Below are positions 7,436-15,185 of a stretch of 57,340 nucleotides of DNA, in pieces. Numbering within the stretch: position 1 is the stretch's first letter; every line of letters begins with the position of its first letter. The notes under the pieces were generated by a model that saw only the letters and a list, made by a program, of their open reading frames with translations, did not search any database and had not been told where the DNA came from. The stretch spans positions 1-57,340 of IMG/VR virus record IMGVR_UViG_3300012001_000138, one strand, 5' to 3'. Origin of the DNA: a virus. The translations under genes were made by a program, and so were the position numbers.

Positions 7436-7948
7436 TTGACTGATTCAAATTTCCAGCCCATCACCCTCCAGCAAGCCCAGATCGCCGCCGCGGCATGGCA
7501 CGAAATCCGGCCCGAGTGGGAAGTGAAGTCGATGATGACCAGACTGGAGGCCCACGCCTCCTCCGGCGCAGCCCGCAACTCCTCGTTCGCGGAGCTCCTG
7601 CGGGCTGGCATCAACGTCGCACTGAATCCCAAGGCCCTGACCCCGGCGGTCATCTTCCAGCCGGGCAAGCACTGGCTGGACGCGGAGCAGGCAGCGAACC
7701 CGGCCTTCACGGCCCGGTTCGGGAACGACACCTCGGAGGACTGCCCGAACCACCCCACGGTCAAGGCGTGGGACTGCCGCCCGTGCCGCCGGGCTGACCC
7801 GCCGCCCGCGAATTTGCGGGAGCGGATCGCGGCCGAGGCCGAGAGGGTCCGGGTAGCCCGGGCCGCGAAACTCACACCACCAACCACCACCAAGGAGAGC
7901 CACGATGGCGATACGCCAACTCAAGAGCCACAACCCGCTGCAGCGTAG
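7436..7948 (+). CDS. Unknown protein with a Cys-His pair motif, 170 aa
   Basis: Starts with TTG 5-14 bases after GGAAGGAAAG; no better start exists. The N-terminal 90 residues are helical, and the centre has a CPNH...CRPCRR arrangement that may bind zinc. The C-terminus is Pro/Thr-rich and overlaps the next gene by 44 bases. It lies between the candidate origin and the resolvase, so a role in replication is plausible. I do not recognise the family. Confidence 0.65.
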   Translation: MTDSNFQPITLQQAQIAAAAWHEIRPEWEVKSMMTRLEAHASSGAARNSSFAELLRAGINVALNPKALTPAVIFQPGKHWLDAEQAANPAFTARFGNDTSEDCPNHPTVKAWDCRPCRRADPPPANLRERIAAEAERVRVARAAKLTPPTTTKESHDGDTPTQEPQPAAA

Positions 7949-8489
7949 GCCGTTCACCCCGGCCGAGTACGCCCAACTCCACCACACGATCCAGTCCAAG
8001 GCCACGGTCGCCCTCAAGGACCTCGGCGCCCGGTTGGAGGCCGAACTCGCGGAGGCCCGCGCCGCGGCAGAGCGGGAACTGAAAGGCGCCGCTCAGGAGG
8101 TCGAGGAGCTGGAGCGTGGCGTGAAGCAGGCCAAGAACCGGATTGACCGTCTCCGCCGGTCCCTGCGGACGAAGCGGGACGAGGTTCAGACCCTTGAGGA
8201 GCTCCGGGAGGCAGTCCGGAACGGCACGGACAGGCTGGCCGCTACCCGCGTCGAGGCGCGTGAGCTCGCGGCCCTGATCGCTGCAGAGCAGAGCGAGGTG
8301 GAGGCATCCCGTCGGAAGCTGCGCCGGGTCAGGTCCCGGAGGGTGGGCGTCGAGGAGGAGACGGCCGCGGCGATGGCGCCGATGGATGCGGGCACCCGGC
8401 GTCTGCTGGATGCGGAGAACGAGGTCATTGAACTTTCCTCCCGCCGCCGAAACACCCCCGACGCGGTAATCGCCGCTGTAAGCGCCTAG
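7905..8489 (+). CDS. Long coiled-coil protein, 194 aa
   Basis: Residues about 25-170 are an almost uninterrupted coiled coil (RLEAELAEARAAAERELKG, EELERGVKQAKNRIDRLRRS). It has no enzymatic motif. The start at ATG 7905 follows the leader CCACCAACCACCACCAAGGAGA (7869-7890), which sits inside the coding end of the previous gene. A structural or scaffold role in replication is possible but not shown. Confidence 0.65.
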   Translation: MAIRQLKSHNPLQRRPFTPAEYAQLHHTIQSKATVALKDLGARLEAELAEARAAAERELKGAAQEVEELERGVKQAKNRIDRLRRSLRTKRDEVQTLEELREAVRNGTDRLAATRVEARELAALIAAEQSEVEASRRKLRRVRSRRVGVEEETAAAMAPMDAGTRRLLDAENEVIELSSRRRNTPDAVIAAVSA

Positions 8490-8493
8490 AAAG

Positions 8494-8518
8494 TTCCGGG
8501 TGGGACCACCACCCGGAA
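8494..8518. terminator. Hairpin after the coiled-coil gene
   Basis: A perfect 10-bp stem, TTCCGGGTGG and CCACCCGGAA, with a 5-base loop and no T run. It lies immediately after the gene end and may protect the 3' end or aid the weak intrinsic terminator that follows. Confidence 0.45.
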
Positions 8519-8548
8519 ACGGCCCACAAGGCTGCGACAGCCCGCAAA

Positions 8549-8572
8549 GCGCCGTGATGGGCGCCAATTTTT
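8549..8572 (+). terminator. Intrinsic terminator before rusA
   Basis: GCGCC / GGCGC stem followed by CAATTTTT. The short stem and five T suggest a weak intrinsic terminator between the replication genes and the resolvase gene. Confidence 0.5.
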
Positions 8573-8612
8573 GAACCACCCACCAACCACCAGTACCGAA
8601 AGAAGTCACCCA

Positions 8613-9116
8613 ATGGTTTCATTCAACGTCAACGGCATCCCGGGCCCGCAGGGTTCCAAGAAGGCCATCCCGCTCAGTCGGGGCAAGGGCGCCGCCCGCG
8701 TCTACACCGGCAAAGTTGCCTTGGTGGAGTCCTCCGCCAAGGTCAAGCCGTGGCGGGCCGCCGTCGTCGAGGCCGCCAAGGCAGCCGTCCCCGTGATGAT
8801 CGTGGGCGCCGTGAACGTGTCCATCACGTTCTACCTCCCCCGCCCGAAAAACCACTACGGGACCGGCCGGAACGCCGCCCGGCTCAGGGCCAGCGCCCCG
8901 CTGTACCCGGCAGTCAAGCCCGACGCTGACAAGCTCGTCCGGTCTACGCTCGATGCCCTCACGTCCGCGGGGGCCTACAGTGACGACGCCGTGGTCGTGG
9001 ACCTCCACTCAGCCAAAAGGTACGCCGACCACCGCGAACCGGGCGCGTGGATTCAGCTGCTCCCCAAGTCCAACACCCGGTCCATGGGCCAGCTCGCGAA
9101 CGCCGAGGTCGCCTGA
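8613..9116 (+). CDS. rusA: RusA-family Holliday junction resolvase
   Basis: A 167-residue protein with the RusA pattern: NGIPGPQGSKK at the N-terminus, ITFYLPRPKNH, then KPDADKLVRSTLDAL and YSDDAVVVDLHSAKRY. The Asp residues of KPDADK and SDDAVV correspond to the metal-binding acidic residues of the family. It cuts branched DNA intermediates before packaging, consistent with the upstream exonuclease/RecT module. ATG 8613 follows a variant leader (ACCACCCACCAACCACC...GAAAGAAG). Confidence 0.9.
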   Translation: MVSFNVNGIPGPQGSKKAIPLSRGKGAARVYTGKVALVESSAKVKPWRAAVVEAAKAAVPVMIVGAVNVSITFYLPRPKNHYGTGRNAARLRASAPLYPAVKPDADKLVRSTLDALTSAGAYSDDAVVVDLHSAKRYADHREPGAWIQLLPKSNTRSMGQLANAEVA

Positions 9117-9337
9117 TGGGTAGGGAAGCGTCCTACACGCCGTCCGTGAAGCCCGCCCGCGGGATCGTTGTCACCCTCAAGGGAATGCCGGGGACGTGGC
9201 AGCTTTCCGATAAGTCCCCGACCCGCGGCCATTGGTGGGCTGTGGCGATGGATGATGCCGCGAAAGCCCACGCCAGCTACACCGAAGCGACCGTCCGGGA
9301 TATGACCCGTGCGGCGTCCCTGAAAGGAACCCGATGA
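9116..9337 (+). CDS. Unknown small protein, 73 aa
   Basis: Its ATG overlaps the rusA stop (TGATG), and it overlaps the next gene by four bases. It is basic with an aromatic pair (GHWWAVAMDDAAKAH). No recognised family. Confidence 0.6.
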   Translation: MGREASYTPSVKPARGIVVTLKGMPGTWQLSDKSPTRGHWWAVAMDDAAKAHASYTEATVRDMTRAASLKGTR

Positions 9338-9840
9338 CCCCGCCACTGTCCAAGACCAAGTCGACCCTCCTGACCCCGGAGGAGACCGGCCGTGCCGCGG
9401 CCGGGATCAAGCTGCTGGCCGCGTCCAAGGGATACACCCGGTACACCGACCTCCACACCGCACTGACAGCGGCCGGCTACCCGGGCTCGTATGCGACGTT
9501 CGGGCGCCTGATGAACGCGGTCCGGCCCGCGCAGGAGTCCGAGGTGTCCGCGATTGCCCGGTTCTTCGGCGTCCAGCCGCGGGACCTGACCGGGGCTGCT
9601 GTGAACCCGGTCAAGGACCCTACCCCGCCGCGGCTGGTCGAGTACGACCTGCCGGTCCCGGAGGTGGCGGAGGGTCTCAAGCGGCTACCCCTGCCGGTCG
9701 GACGCAAACCCAAGGCCGCGAAGCTGGACCCGGGGCAGTTCCAAGCCCTCGCTGACGCCATCACGGAGCTAACGACGGCTGTGCGCGAGTTCGGCAAGGC
9801 TACGGGCGCACGGCGGGTCCCGCTGCAGGAAGTTTCCTGA
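9334..9840 (+). CDS. XRE-like HTH regulator, 168 aa
   Basis: An N-terminal HTH of the actinophage repressor/regulator type: LLAASKGYTRYTDLHTALTA, then ATFGRLMNAVRPAQESEVSAI and ARFFGVQPRDL, which is the Cro/C1-like helix arrangement. A Pro-rich linker and C-terminal helices follow. It closes the replication operon and may govern the switch to the accessory genes downstream, in front of which lies a large dyad. Confidence 0.6.
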   Translation: MTPPLSKTKSTLLTPEETGRAAAGIKLLAASKGYTRYTDLHTALTAAGYPGSYATFGRLMNAVRPAQESEVSAIARFFGVQPRDLTGAAVNPVKDPTPPRLVEYDLPVPEVAEGLKRLPLPVGRKPKAAKLDPGQFQALADAITELTTAVREFGKATGARRVPLQEVS

Positions 9841-9856
9841 CAGGCTTGTGAAGTAT

Positions 9857-9896
9857 GGTGGACTGTTGTTACAGTTACGAGTAACAGCAGTCCACC
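9857..9896. promoter_or_regulatory. 40-base dyad containing a promoter-like motif
   Basis: GGTGGACTG (9857-9865) pairs with CAGTCCACC (9888-9896), and TGTTAC (9867-9872) pairs with GTAACA (9881-9886), leaving one T-G wobble and an 8-base loop. The left arm includes TGTTACAGT, the shared promoter-like motif (9867-9875). The right arm runs directly into AACCAAGGAG, the leader of the gene at 9913. It could be an operator or a 5' hairpin controlling translation. Confidence 0.6.
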
Positions 9897-9912
9897 AACC
9901 AAGGAGCACAAA

Positions 9913-10134
9913 ATGAGCGAAGCAACCAACCCCACCCCACCCGACATCCAGAACTGGCTCCGCGCAGGTTCAGTCAAGCACGACGACATCCACTCGCTCC
10001 GCATCGACCGCACCCTTACCCCGGGAGTGGCGGAGAAGCGGAACTGGCGCTGCACCTGCGGCCACGACTTCGGCCTCCTCTACGACAACGCAGCCAAGGG
10101 CGCCTACCGCCTCCACCGCAAAGAATCCAACTAG
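9913..10134 (+). CDS. Small Cys-motif protein, 73 aa
   Basis: Start ATG 9 bases after CCAACCAAGGAG. It has one CTCGHDFG motif, which with a nearby Cys or His might bind metal, in an otherwise polar sequence. It is a monocistronic-looking gene between the large dyad and a hairpin, so it is possibly strongly expressed. Family not recognised. Confidence 0.65.
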   Translation: MSEATNPTPPDIQNWLRAGSVKHDDIHSLRIDRTLTPGVAEKRNWRCTCGHDFGLLYDNAAKGAYRLHRKESN

Positions 10135-10140
10135 CCCACC

Positions 10141-10164
10141 CGGGAGGGGCTCCGGCCCCTCCCG
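10141..10164. terminator. Strong GC hairpin
   Basis: Perfect 10-bp stem CGGGAGGGGC / GCCCCTCCCG with a TCCG loop, no T run. It sits in the short gap between two genes, immediately before another CAACCAAGGAG leader. It could be a terminator or RNA-processing element. Confidence 0.5.
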
Positions 10165-10182
10165 CAACCAAGGAGCCTCCCC

Positions 10183-10419
10183 ATGGATGAAGACGCTTAC
10201 CTTGTCCACCGTCACCACTGCACCTCAGTCCCCGGGGACACCCTCGACGTCTGGAAGCCCGTCAACCCGCAGGGGGACCCGTCCATTCAGATCAACCAGA
10301 CCGACGGGGACTCGGCCTTCGTCACCTACGCCGCCGATCAGGCCCTCGCACTCGCGGAGGCCATCCTCGAAGCCGCAGGGCTCAGCGACACCTACCGGAT
10401 TCGGAACGAACACGGGTAA
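10183..10419 (+). CDS. Unknown protein, 78 aa
   Basis: An acidic protein starting with ATG 10 bases after CAACCAAGGAGC. It contains PSIQINQTDGDSAFVTYAAD and a helix ALALAEAILEAAGL. This strand-then-helix layout is typical of small phage adaptor proteins. No family recognised. Confidence 0.65.
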   Translation: MDEDAYLVHRHHCTSVPGDTLDVWKPVNPQGDPSIQINQTDGDSAFVTYAADQALALAEAILEAAGLSDTYRIRNEHG

Positions 10420-10456
10420 CACGACCCGCGGGTACTAGGAATTTCGCTGTAACCGC

Positions 10457-10466
10457 GTTACGCTCA
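10457..10466 (+). promoter_or_regulatory. GTTACGCTCA promoter-like motif
   Basis: A copy of the motif also found at 1286, 15162 and 27296 (minus). Here it is followed by CAGGTACC and a CAACCAGCAGG leader, then the 10-residue leader peptide. It is oriented toward the downstream genes. Confidence 0.5.
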
Positions 10467-10525
10467 ACAGGTACCACAAACCCCAACCAGCAGGCGGCAA
10501 GCCTGCAACAACCAAGGAGACAACC

Positions 10526-10558
10526 ATGTCCAAAACCAGCCACCCCGGGACCACCTAA
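10526..10558 (+). CDS. Leader peptide, 10 aa
   Basis: ATG 9 bases after ACAACCAAGGAG, encoding MSKTSHPGTT and ending TAATG, so that its stop overlaps the ATG of the next gene. The strong binding site and coupling to a gene with no binding site of its own suggest it works as a translational leader for the operon. Confidence 0.4.
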   Translation: MSKTSHPGTT

Positions 10559-10845
10559 TGCCGTCCACCCCAGCCGTCGAGCTCCTCCCCGCCCAGTGGG
10601 ACGAGGGCATCCTCATCGCCCACCCCGCAGCGGTCATGCACTTCCTCGGCGTGGACGTCATGGTCCAGCGCTCCGTGATCGACGGAAAAATCCTTGTCAC
10701 CCTCGACGGTGACGACGAGGCCACCCGCATCGACCTCAACGACGGCACCGTTTTCAACGGCCCCGGCGAACCCACCCACCTCAGCGCCGAAGCCGTGCAG
10801 GCCGCCAAGGACTGGAACAACACCCCCATGGAGGACCTCCGATGA
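10558..10845 (+). CDS. Unknown acidic protein, 95 aa
   Basis: Translated by reinitiation from the 10-residue leader (TAATG). It is acidic with no cysteines; the visible core is AVMHFLGVDVMVQRSVIDGK followed by a beta-rich stretch. First full gene of a long operon of overlapping small genes to 14942. Family not recognised. Confidence 0.65.
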   Translation: MPSTPAVELLPAQWDEGILIAHPAAVMHFLGVDVMVQRSVIDGKILVTLDGDDEATRIDLNDGTVFNGPGEPTHLSAEAVQAAKDWNNTPMEDLR

Positions 10846-11078
10846 ACCAGCACACCATCACCATCAGCGTCACCCTCGTAGGGGACGCCACCCCGGAAGC
10901 CACCACCGCGCGCCTCGCGGAAATCGCGGACGCCGTCGAAGAACTCATCGACGACCGGTACTGCCCGGACAACTCCAAGGACTCCATCGAAGCCCCCTAC
11001 AGGTTCGACCGGACCCGCCCACCCTTCGTCGCCCGAGTCAGCGCCGTCCACGCCGCAGAAATGACCCAAGCAGCATGA
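10842..11078 (+). CDS. Unknown protein, 78 aa
   Basis: ATGA overlap with the preceding gene. Beta strand ITISVTLVGDA followed by a helix (ARLAEIADAVEELIDDRYC), resembling small single-domain phage proteins. The next gene starts inside its last codons. Unknown function. Confidence 0.65.
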   Translation: MNQHTITISVTLVGDATPEATTARLAEIADAVEELIDDRYCPDNSKDSIEAPYRFDRTRPPFVARVSAVHAAEMTQAA

Positions 11079-11362
11079 GCCGCCGTGTGGACGCACCCCA
11101 GACCACCAACGCCGACACGCCCCGCGCCGACCTGCTCCGGGCAGTAGCCCGGGAATGCGTGGCCCACTTCCCCCACGACGTCGACGAGTGCAGGCTCCAG
11201 CAGGCCCTCCCCCACAGTGACGCGAACACCATCACCACCGTGGAGCACATCACCGGCAAAACGGTTGACCTCAGCGGCCCCGGCAACCTCCCCGCACGCC
11301 TCCGCGCCGAGCTCCGCCGCTGGGCCATGCGCGACCAACTGAAAGGAACCACCCGTGGCTAA
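11075..11362 (+). CDS. Unknown protein, 95 aa
   Basis: Starts at ATG 11075, overlapping the previous stop. Helical N-terminus with ADLLRAVARECVAHFPHDVDECRLQQ, two Cys and two His in this stretch. Not recognised. It overlaps the next gene by eight bases. Confidence 0.6.
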   Translation: MSRRVDAPQTTNADTPRADLLRAVARECVAHFPHDVDECRLQQALPHSDANTITTVEHITGKTVDLSGPGNLPARLRAELRRWAMRDQLKGTTRG

Positions 11363-11549
11363 CACCATCGTCTCCAAAACCATCCCCTACCCCGCCTGCG
11401 ACGAGAACATCGTCGTCACCGGCGCCCTCCGCCTCACCTCCGAACGGACCCCCGACAACCGGTCCGCCGTCGTCTTCGTCGAGTTCAACCAAGACGCCCT
11501 CGACCGCCACGCCGCCACGCACCTCAGCGACGAGGAAGCCGCAGCGTGA
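11355..11549 (+). CDS. Unknown protein, 64 aa
   Basis: GTG start after AAAGGAACC. Predicted beta-rich (IVVTGALRLTSERTPDNRSAV). Coupled to its neighbours at both ends. No family recognised. Confidence 0.55.
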   Translation: MANTIVSKTIPYPACDENIVVTGALRLTSERTPDNRSAVVFVEFNQDALDRHAATHLSDEEAAA

Positions 11550-11980
11550 GCACCCACCCCAACTCCCGCACCAACGAGAACCGGGCCGGAACCACGTACC
11601 GGAAAACAGTGGACGTCAACGACTTCCTCACCCTCCAACGCACCGGCGCGACCGCCGCAGTCATCGCCGAACGCCTCGGCGTCACCCCACGCACCGTTGT
11701 CCGGCTCCGCTCCCGCCACGGGGTCGCCCAGCCCTACGCCCGCCACGCCCCCGTCAACGACGAGTGGAAAGCCCGCGTCAAAGACCTCCTCGACGACGGA
11801 GCCTCCATCTCCGACGTCTGCCGGACCCTGGACACCACCCACGACACCGTCAAACGCTATTTCCCCGACGCAGGGTGGACGAAGACCATGGCCTCGCACT
11901 ACGCCCGGGCAGTGCGCACCGCCAACGAAACACTCCGCCGCAACGGCCACGAACCGTTCAAGAACCTCGACCACAAGTAG
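11546..11980 (+). CDS. Double HTH DNA-binding protein, 144 aa
   Basis: Two helix-turn-helix-like segments: GATAAVIAERLGVTPRTVVRL (about 35-55) and GASISDVCRTLDTTHDTVKRYF (about 85-106), the Hin/Sigma-70-region-4 style of resolvase HTHs in tandem. It probably regulates or marks phage DNA. GTG start overlapping the upstream stop. Confidence 0.65.
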   Translation: MSTHPNSRTNENRAGTTYRKTVDVNDFLTLQRTGATAAVIAERLGVTPRTVVRLRSRHGVAQPYARHAPVNDEWKARVKDLLDDGASISDVCRTLDTTHDTVKRYFPDAGWTKTMASHYARAVRTANETLRRNGHEPFKNLDHK

Positions 11981-11988
11981 GAGCCCCC

Positions 11989-12357
11989 ATGGCCAAGACA
12001 GCCCCCACCGCGATCTACCAGATGACAGAGGGTGAAGTCCTCGTCCGTGGCACCACGGACCCCACAGAAGCCATCCGCATCATCGTCGAAGGCAACTACG
12101 AGGAGAACTGGCAGTGGGAGGAAATCATCGACGGCGCCTCCCGCGACGGAGTCATCGACCCCACCCTGACCGAGGACGACCGCGCCATCATGGTCGCCGA
12201 AGCCGCCGCCTTCTTCGACCGCCTCCTCAAGCCCCAGAACCACAGCACCGGCTGGTTCCGCCGGAACGTCCAAGCCCCCGGCGGCGACTACACATGGATG
12301 CTCGGGCACATGGACGGCCCCGGCCGCGGCAACTTCCGCGGCGTCCTGTTCGACTAA
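11989..12357 (+). CDS. Unknown acidic protein, 122 aa
   Basis: ATG 11989 follows AGGAG by five bases. Acidic and aromatic (NYEENWQWEEIIDGASRDGV), with a Trp/Met-rich end (DYTWMLGHMDGPGRGNF). No family recognised. Confidence 0.65.
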   Translation: MAKTAPTAIYQMTEGEVLVRGTTDPTEAIRIIVEGNYEENWQWEEIIDGASRDGVIDPTLTEDDRAIMVAEAAAFFDRLLKPQNHSTGWFRRNVQAPGGDYTWMLGHMDGPGRGNFRGVLFD

Positions 12358-12381
12358 CCACCACCAACCAAGGAGACCCCC

Positions 12382-12888
12382 ATGACCAAGCCCGAGAACC
12401 TCCCCGCACTCATCGCCGTCCTCAAGACCCGCGCGATCACCGAATCCGTCCTCCGCAGGGATGACCCGTACTACGACCTCGACAGCGGCGAGGCCTCCGC
12501 ATGGGACAAGACCGTCACCCCCGACGTCGTCCTGTCCCTCGTCTACGAACTCGAACGCCTCACCACCGCGACAGCCCCAGCCCACGAGTTCACCGGGACC
12601 GTCAAGCGGGCCGACGGCATCACCGTCACCGCCACCCTCACCGTCCCGGACACGCACCCCATGGCCACCCCCGGACCCCCGCGCCCATGGGACCGGGGCG
12701 AGGCCAGCAATCAGAACTTCATCGAGCTCGGGGAGCTCGCCATGATGGTCGCCCAGCGCGGCTACAGCATCGTCGAGAGCAACGAACGCTCCCGTGAACG
12801 CTGGGGCAAGCAAGACTATTGGGCCGACCTCCTCGACATCGCCCCACCCACCCCCGCCATCGAAGCCCCCAAGGAGACCGCCAAGTGA
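12382..12888 (+). CDS. Unknown protein, 168 aa
   Basis: Preceded by a well-formed leader ACCACCACCAACCAAGGAGACC (12357-12378), a likely internal translation boost. Strand-rich centre (GTVKRADGITVTATLTVP). No catalytic motif recognised. Overlaps the next gene by four bases. Confidence 0.65.
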   Translation: MTKPENLPALIAVLKTRAITESVLRRDDPYYDLDSGEASAWDKTVTPDVVLSLVYELERLTTATAPAHEFTGTVKRADGITVTATLTVPDTHPMATPGPPRPWDRGEASNQNFIELGELAMMVAQRGYSIVESNERSRERWGKQDYWADLLDIAPPTPAIEAPKETAK

Positions 12889-13112
12889 CCACCGAAACGC
12901 CCACCCTGACCCCCGAGGTCAAGACGTGGAACCACTCCCGCAAGGGCCCCATCACCGGCACTATCGTCCACACCAGCGCCGACGGCGAATGGGTCGACAT
13001 CGAGCTCGCCACCGACCATGAGCTCCGGTATAACGCCACCAGCGGCCGCGTCGACGAGAAGGGCGAAGTCGTCCGGGTCCGCAAGTCGTTCCTCACCGAG
13101 GTAGCCCAGTGA
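12885..13112 (+). CDS. Unknown beta-rich protein, 75 aa
   Basis: GTG start overlapping the previous TGA. The sequence alternates strands (GTIVHTSADGEWVDIELATD, LRYNATSGRVDEKGEVVRVR) and looks like a small barrel or SH3-like fold, although this is only a pattern impression. Unknown function. Confidence 0.55.
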   Translation: MTTETPTLTPEVKTWNHSRKGPITGTIVHTSADGEWVDIELATDHELRYNATSGRVDEKGEVVRVRKSFLTEVAQ

Positions 13113-13468
13113 CCACCACCGTCGAGGCCGCGGCCACCAACCCGCACCAGCCCACCGTCACCGAGAAGGCCATCACCTGCGGCGCCCCGGAATGCGGCTA
13201 CGCCATGCACCGCCACGGCAACCCGGACGGGACCAGCATGGACGAGTTCCTGCTCACCCTGTTCCAGCGCAACCACTCCGGGCAGTACGACGTCGGCCGC
13301 GCCCCGGACATCGCCGTCGACTGGGAAATCTCCGCCCTCTGCTCCGTCTGCCCCGACGGCATCGGCACGGTCGTCACCATCGACTCCGAAACCATCGCCT
13401 GCGAAGAATGCAACACCCACTGGAACCTCGACGGCACCGCCGGGGAACGCTCCGAGGGCGACCAGTGA
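13109..13468 (+). CDS. Zinc-ribbon protein, 119 aa
   Basis: Contains CGAPECGY, then CSVCPDG and CEECNTHW: three Cys pairs typical of one or two zinc ribbons. GTG start coupled to the previous gene. Small phage zinc-ribbon proteins often bind nucleic acid or host transcription proteins, but no specific family is recognised. Confidence 0.6.
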   Translation: MTTTVEAAATNPHQPTVTEKAITCGAPECGYAMHRHGNPDGTSMDEFLLTLFQRNHSGQYDVGRAPDIAVDWEISALCSVCPDGIGTVVTIDSETIACEECNTHWNLDGTAGERSEGDQ

Positions 13469-14043
13469 GCACCCGCAGCACAGCCCGCGCCAAGCTCGCC
13501 GCCCGCATGGAGGAATGCGTCGGGCGGGCGCCCATGACGTTCCTCGCCGACCCGCAGGTCCCGCTCCTCACCGCAGAACTCCTCATCCGCGACCTCCTCG
13601 AACTCGGCTGGACCAGTGAACCAACCATCGTTCACGTCCACCACGACACCGAAGCCCACGCCCGCAGCTTCAACGAAGGCTACGAGGCAGCAATCACGCA
13701 AGGTCTCGCGGACGACCCCACACTTGCCGACGACTGGCTGCAGACCAAGCTCCGGGAAGCGAGGGTGCAAGCACTCAGGGAAGCCGCGGAGGAACTGCCA
13801 TACCTCGACCGGCCCAAGAACATGCTCGTCCGGCAACAAGACGCCGCGCACTGGCTCCGCGCACGCGCCACAACCCTCGGGGAGGAAGATGAGCAACGGG
13901 TCCCCACCGACCACGGACCCAAGGCGAAAGCCCTCCGCGAGAAGTTCATGGCCCCCCCGGCATCCTGCCCCGCCCGGCTCACGGACGGCCGCAACGAACT
14001 CCGCTGCTGGCTCACCGCAGGCCACGAAGGGGACCACAAATGA
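13465..14043 (+). CDS. Unknown protein, 192 aa
   Basis: GTG start overlapping the zinc-ribbon stop. Mostly helical, with an acidic/basic centre and a C-terminal segment CPARLTDGRNELRCWLTAGHEGDHK, a motif with Cys...Cys...H..H common at the ends of actinophage proteins and probably zinc-binding. No enzymatic family recognised. Confidence 0.6.
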   Translation: MSTRSTARAKLAARMEECVGRAPMTFLADPQVPLLTAELLIRDLLELGWTSEPTIVHVHHDTEAHARSFNEGYEAAITQGLADDPTLADDWLQTKLREARVQALREAAEELPYLDRPKNMLVRQQDAAHWLRARATTLGEEDEQRVPTDHGPKAKALREKFMAPPASCPARLTDGRNELRCWLTAGHEGDHK

Positions 14044-14357
14044 GCCAACTCGACGACGCCCGGACCATCGCCAACGCATGGCGCGACGACCCCGACCTCA
14101 AGGTGGTCGCCCTCCGCACCGGCGGGCTCACCGTGGAGGAGTACCTCATCAGCCTCATCGCCGCGCAGGACTCCGCACTGTACGAGACCGGCGAGAAGCT
14201 CCGCGCAGCCACCACCAACACCACCCGCACCGAGGTCATCGAGGAGGTAGCCGCGTCGCTGGAGACCGCCCTCGAATGGGGTGGCGCCCACGGCCAACGC
14301 CAACGGCGCCCCAACAACTACGGCAACGCAGCCCGACACGTAAGGAGCCTCAAATGA
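14040..14357 (+). CDS. Unknown helical protein, 105 aa
   Basis: ATGA coupling to the gene before. Predominantly helical (EEYLISLIAAQDSALYETGE), basic C-terminus. No family recognised. Confidence 0.6.
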   Translation: MSQLDDARTIANAWRDDPDLKVVALRTGGLTVEEYLISLIAAQDSALYETGEKLRAATTNTTRTEVIEEVAASLETALEWGGAHGQRQRRPNNYGNAARHVRSLK

Positions 14358-14662
14358 CAGCCACCCTCGAAAAGCTCACCGTCCCGCGCCGCTGGCGTGC
14401 ATGGTGCGAACCCTGCCAAGACGGATACCAAGGCGCCAAACCCACCGCCAAGAAGTGGGCCGACACGCACAACCTCCACCACCACCTCGCGGAGCTCACA
14501 GAGCAGGCCAAGACCACCCGTGAGCAGTGGTACACCACCGAAGGTCGCACCGACGAAATGATCCCGTGGGACGACTTCTCCAACCACGAGAAACGCCAAG
14601 CCCTCGCCTACTGGGCTGACCTGCCAATTGAAAAAATCGAGCCCGCGGCTACGCCGCAGTAA
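14354..14662 (+). CDS. Unknown protein with a Cys pair, 102 aa
   Basis: ATG 14354 follows AAGGAG. N-terminal WRAWCEPCQDGYQGAK forms a half zinc knuckle with the nearby His cluster NLHHHLAEL, so it is probably a small C2H2-like finger. The rest is polar. Function unknown. Confidence 0.6.
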   Translation: MTATLEKLTVPRRWRAWCEPCQDGYQGAKPTAKKWADTHNLHHHLAELTEQAKTTREQWYTTEGRTDEMIPWDDFSNHEKRQALAYWADLPIEKIEPAATPQ

Positions 14663-14675
14663 GGACCCTGCCACC

Positions 14676-14942
14676 ATGACCAGCCAGACCACCGAACTCA
14701 GCGCCGTCACCATCGGCTCACCAGAAACACCCCTCGTCATCATCTTCAACCGCCTCCCCAACGGCGACCTCGCAGCAGACCTCAAAGGCAACATGGACCC
14801 ACAAGAAGTCATCCACCAACTCCGCTTCATCGCAGACCACATCGAAAACAAGGGCATCCCCACCGCACACCCCGAACCCGAGAAGTGCGACCCCAAAAAC
14901 GGCACCCACACCACCCCACACAAAGGCTGCATCCTCCGCTAA
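14676..14942 (+). CDS. Unknown protein, 88 aa, end of small-gene operon
   Basis: Beta strand then helix (TPLVIIFNRLPNGDLAADL, DPQEVIHQLRFIADHIENK), with a C-terminal tail holding two Cys and several His. Last gene before a 243-base promoter-bearing gap. Not recognised. Confidence 0.6.
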   Translation: MTSQTTELSAVTIGSPETPLVIIFNRLPNGDLAADLKGNMDPQEVIHQLRFIADHIENKGIPTAHPEPEKCDPKNGTHTTPHKGCILR

Positions 14943-15161
14943 GAACAAGGTGTAAACCCAACACCAAACCCAGCCGAAACCTGATAGGGTCAAAACACAA
15001 GAACAAGCGCGGCGCCCCTGTTGGCTCTCCGCCGTTAAAACTTTCTGGGAGGGTTGCTTGGTGGTTGGTTTGCTTGTCTCTTCTGGTCTGATTTAGTTCT
15101 CAAGGTTTGCCCTGCGGCGTCATTGTCCCCCTCTGGCGTCGTGGGGCTTTTCTTGTCCCTC

Positions 15162-15175
15162 GTTACGCTTAGTGG
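15162..15175 (+). promoter_or_regulatory. GTTACGCTTAGTGG promoter or operator motif
   Basis: Identical over 14 bases to the reverse complement of 27294-27307. Just downstream, GTTTCATGTACC (15181-15192) is also shared, in the same orientation as the copy at 27283-27294. It lies directly before the lipoprotein operon in the gap 14943-15185, otherwise empty apart from this site. Confidence 0.6.
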
Positions 15176-15185
15176 TTGGAGTTTC

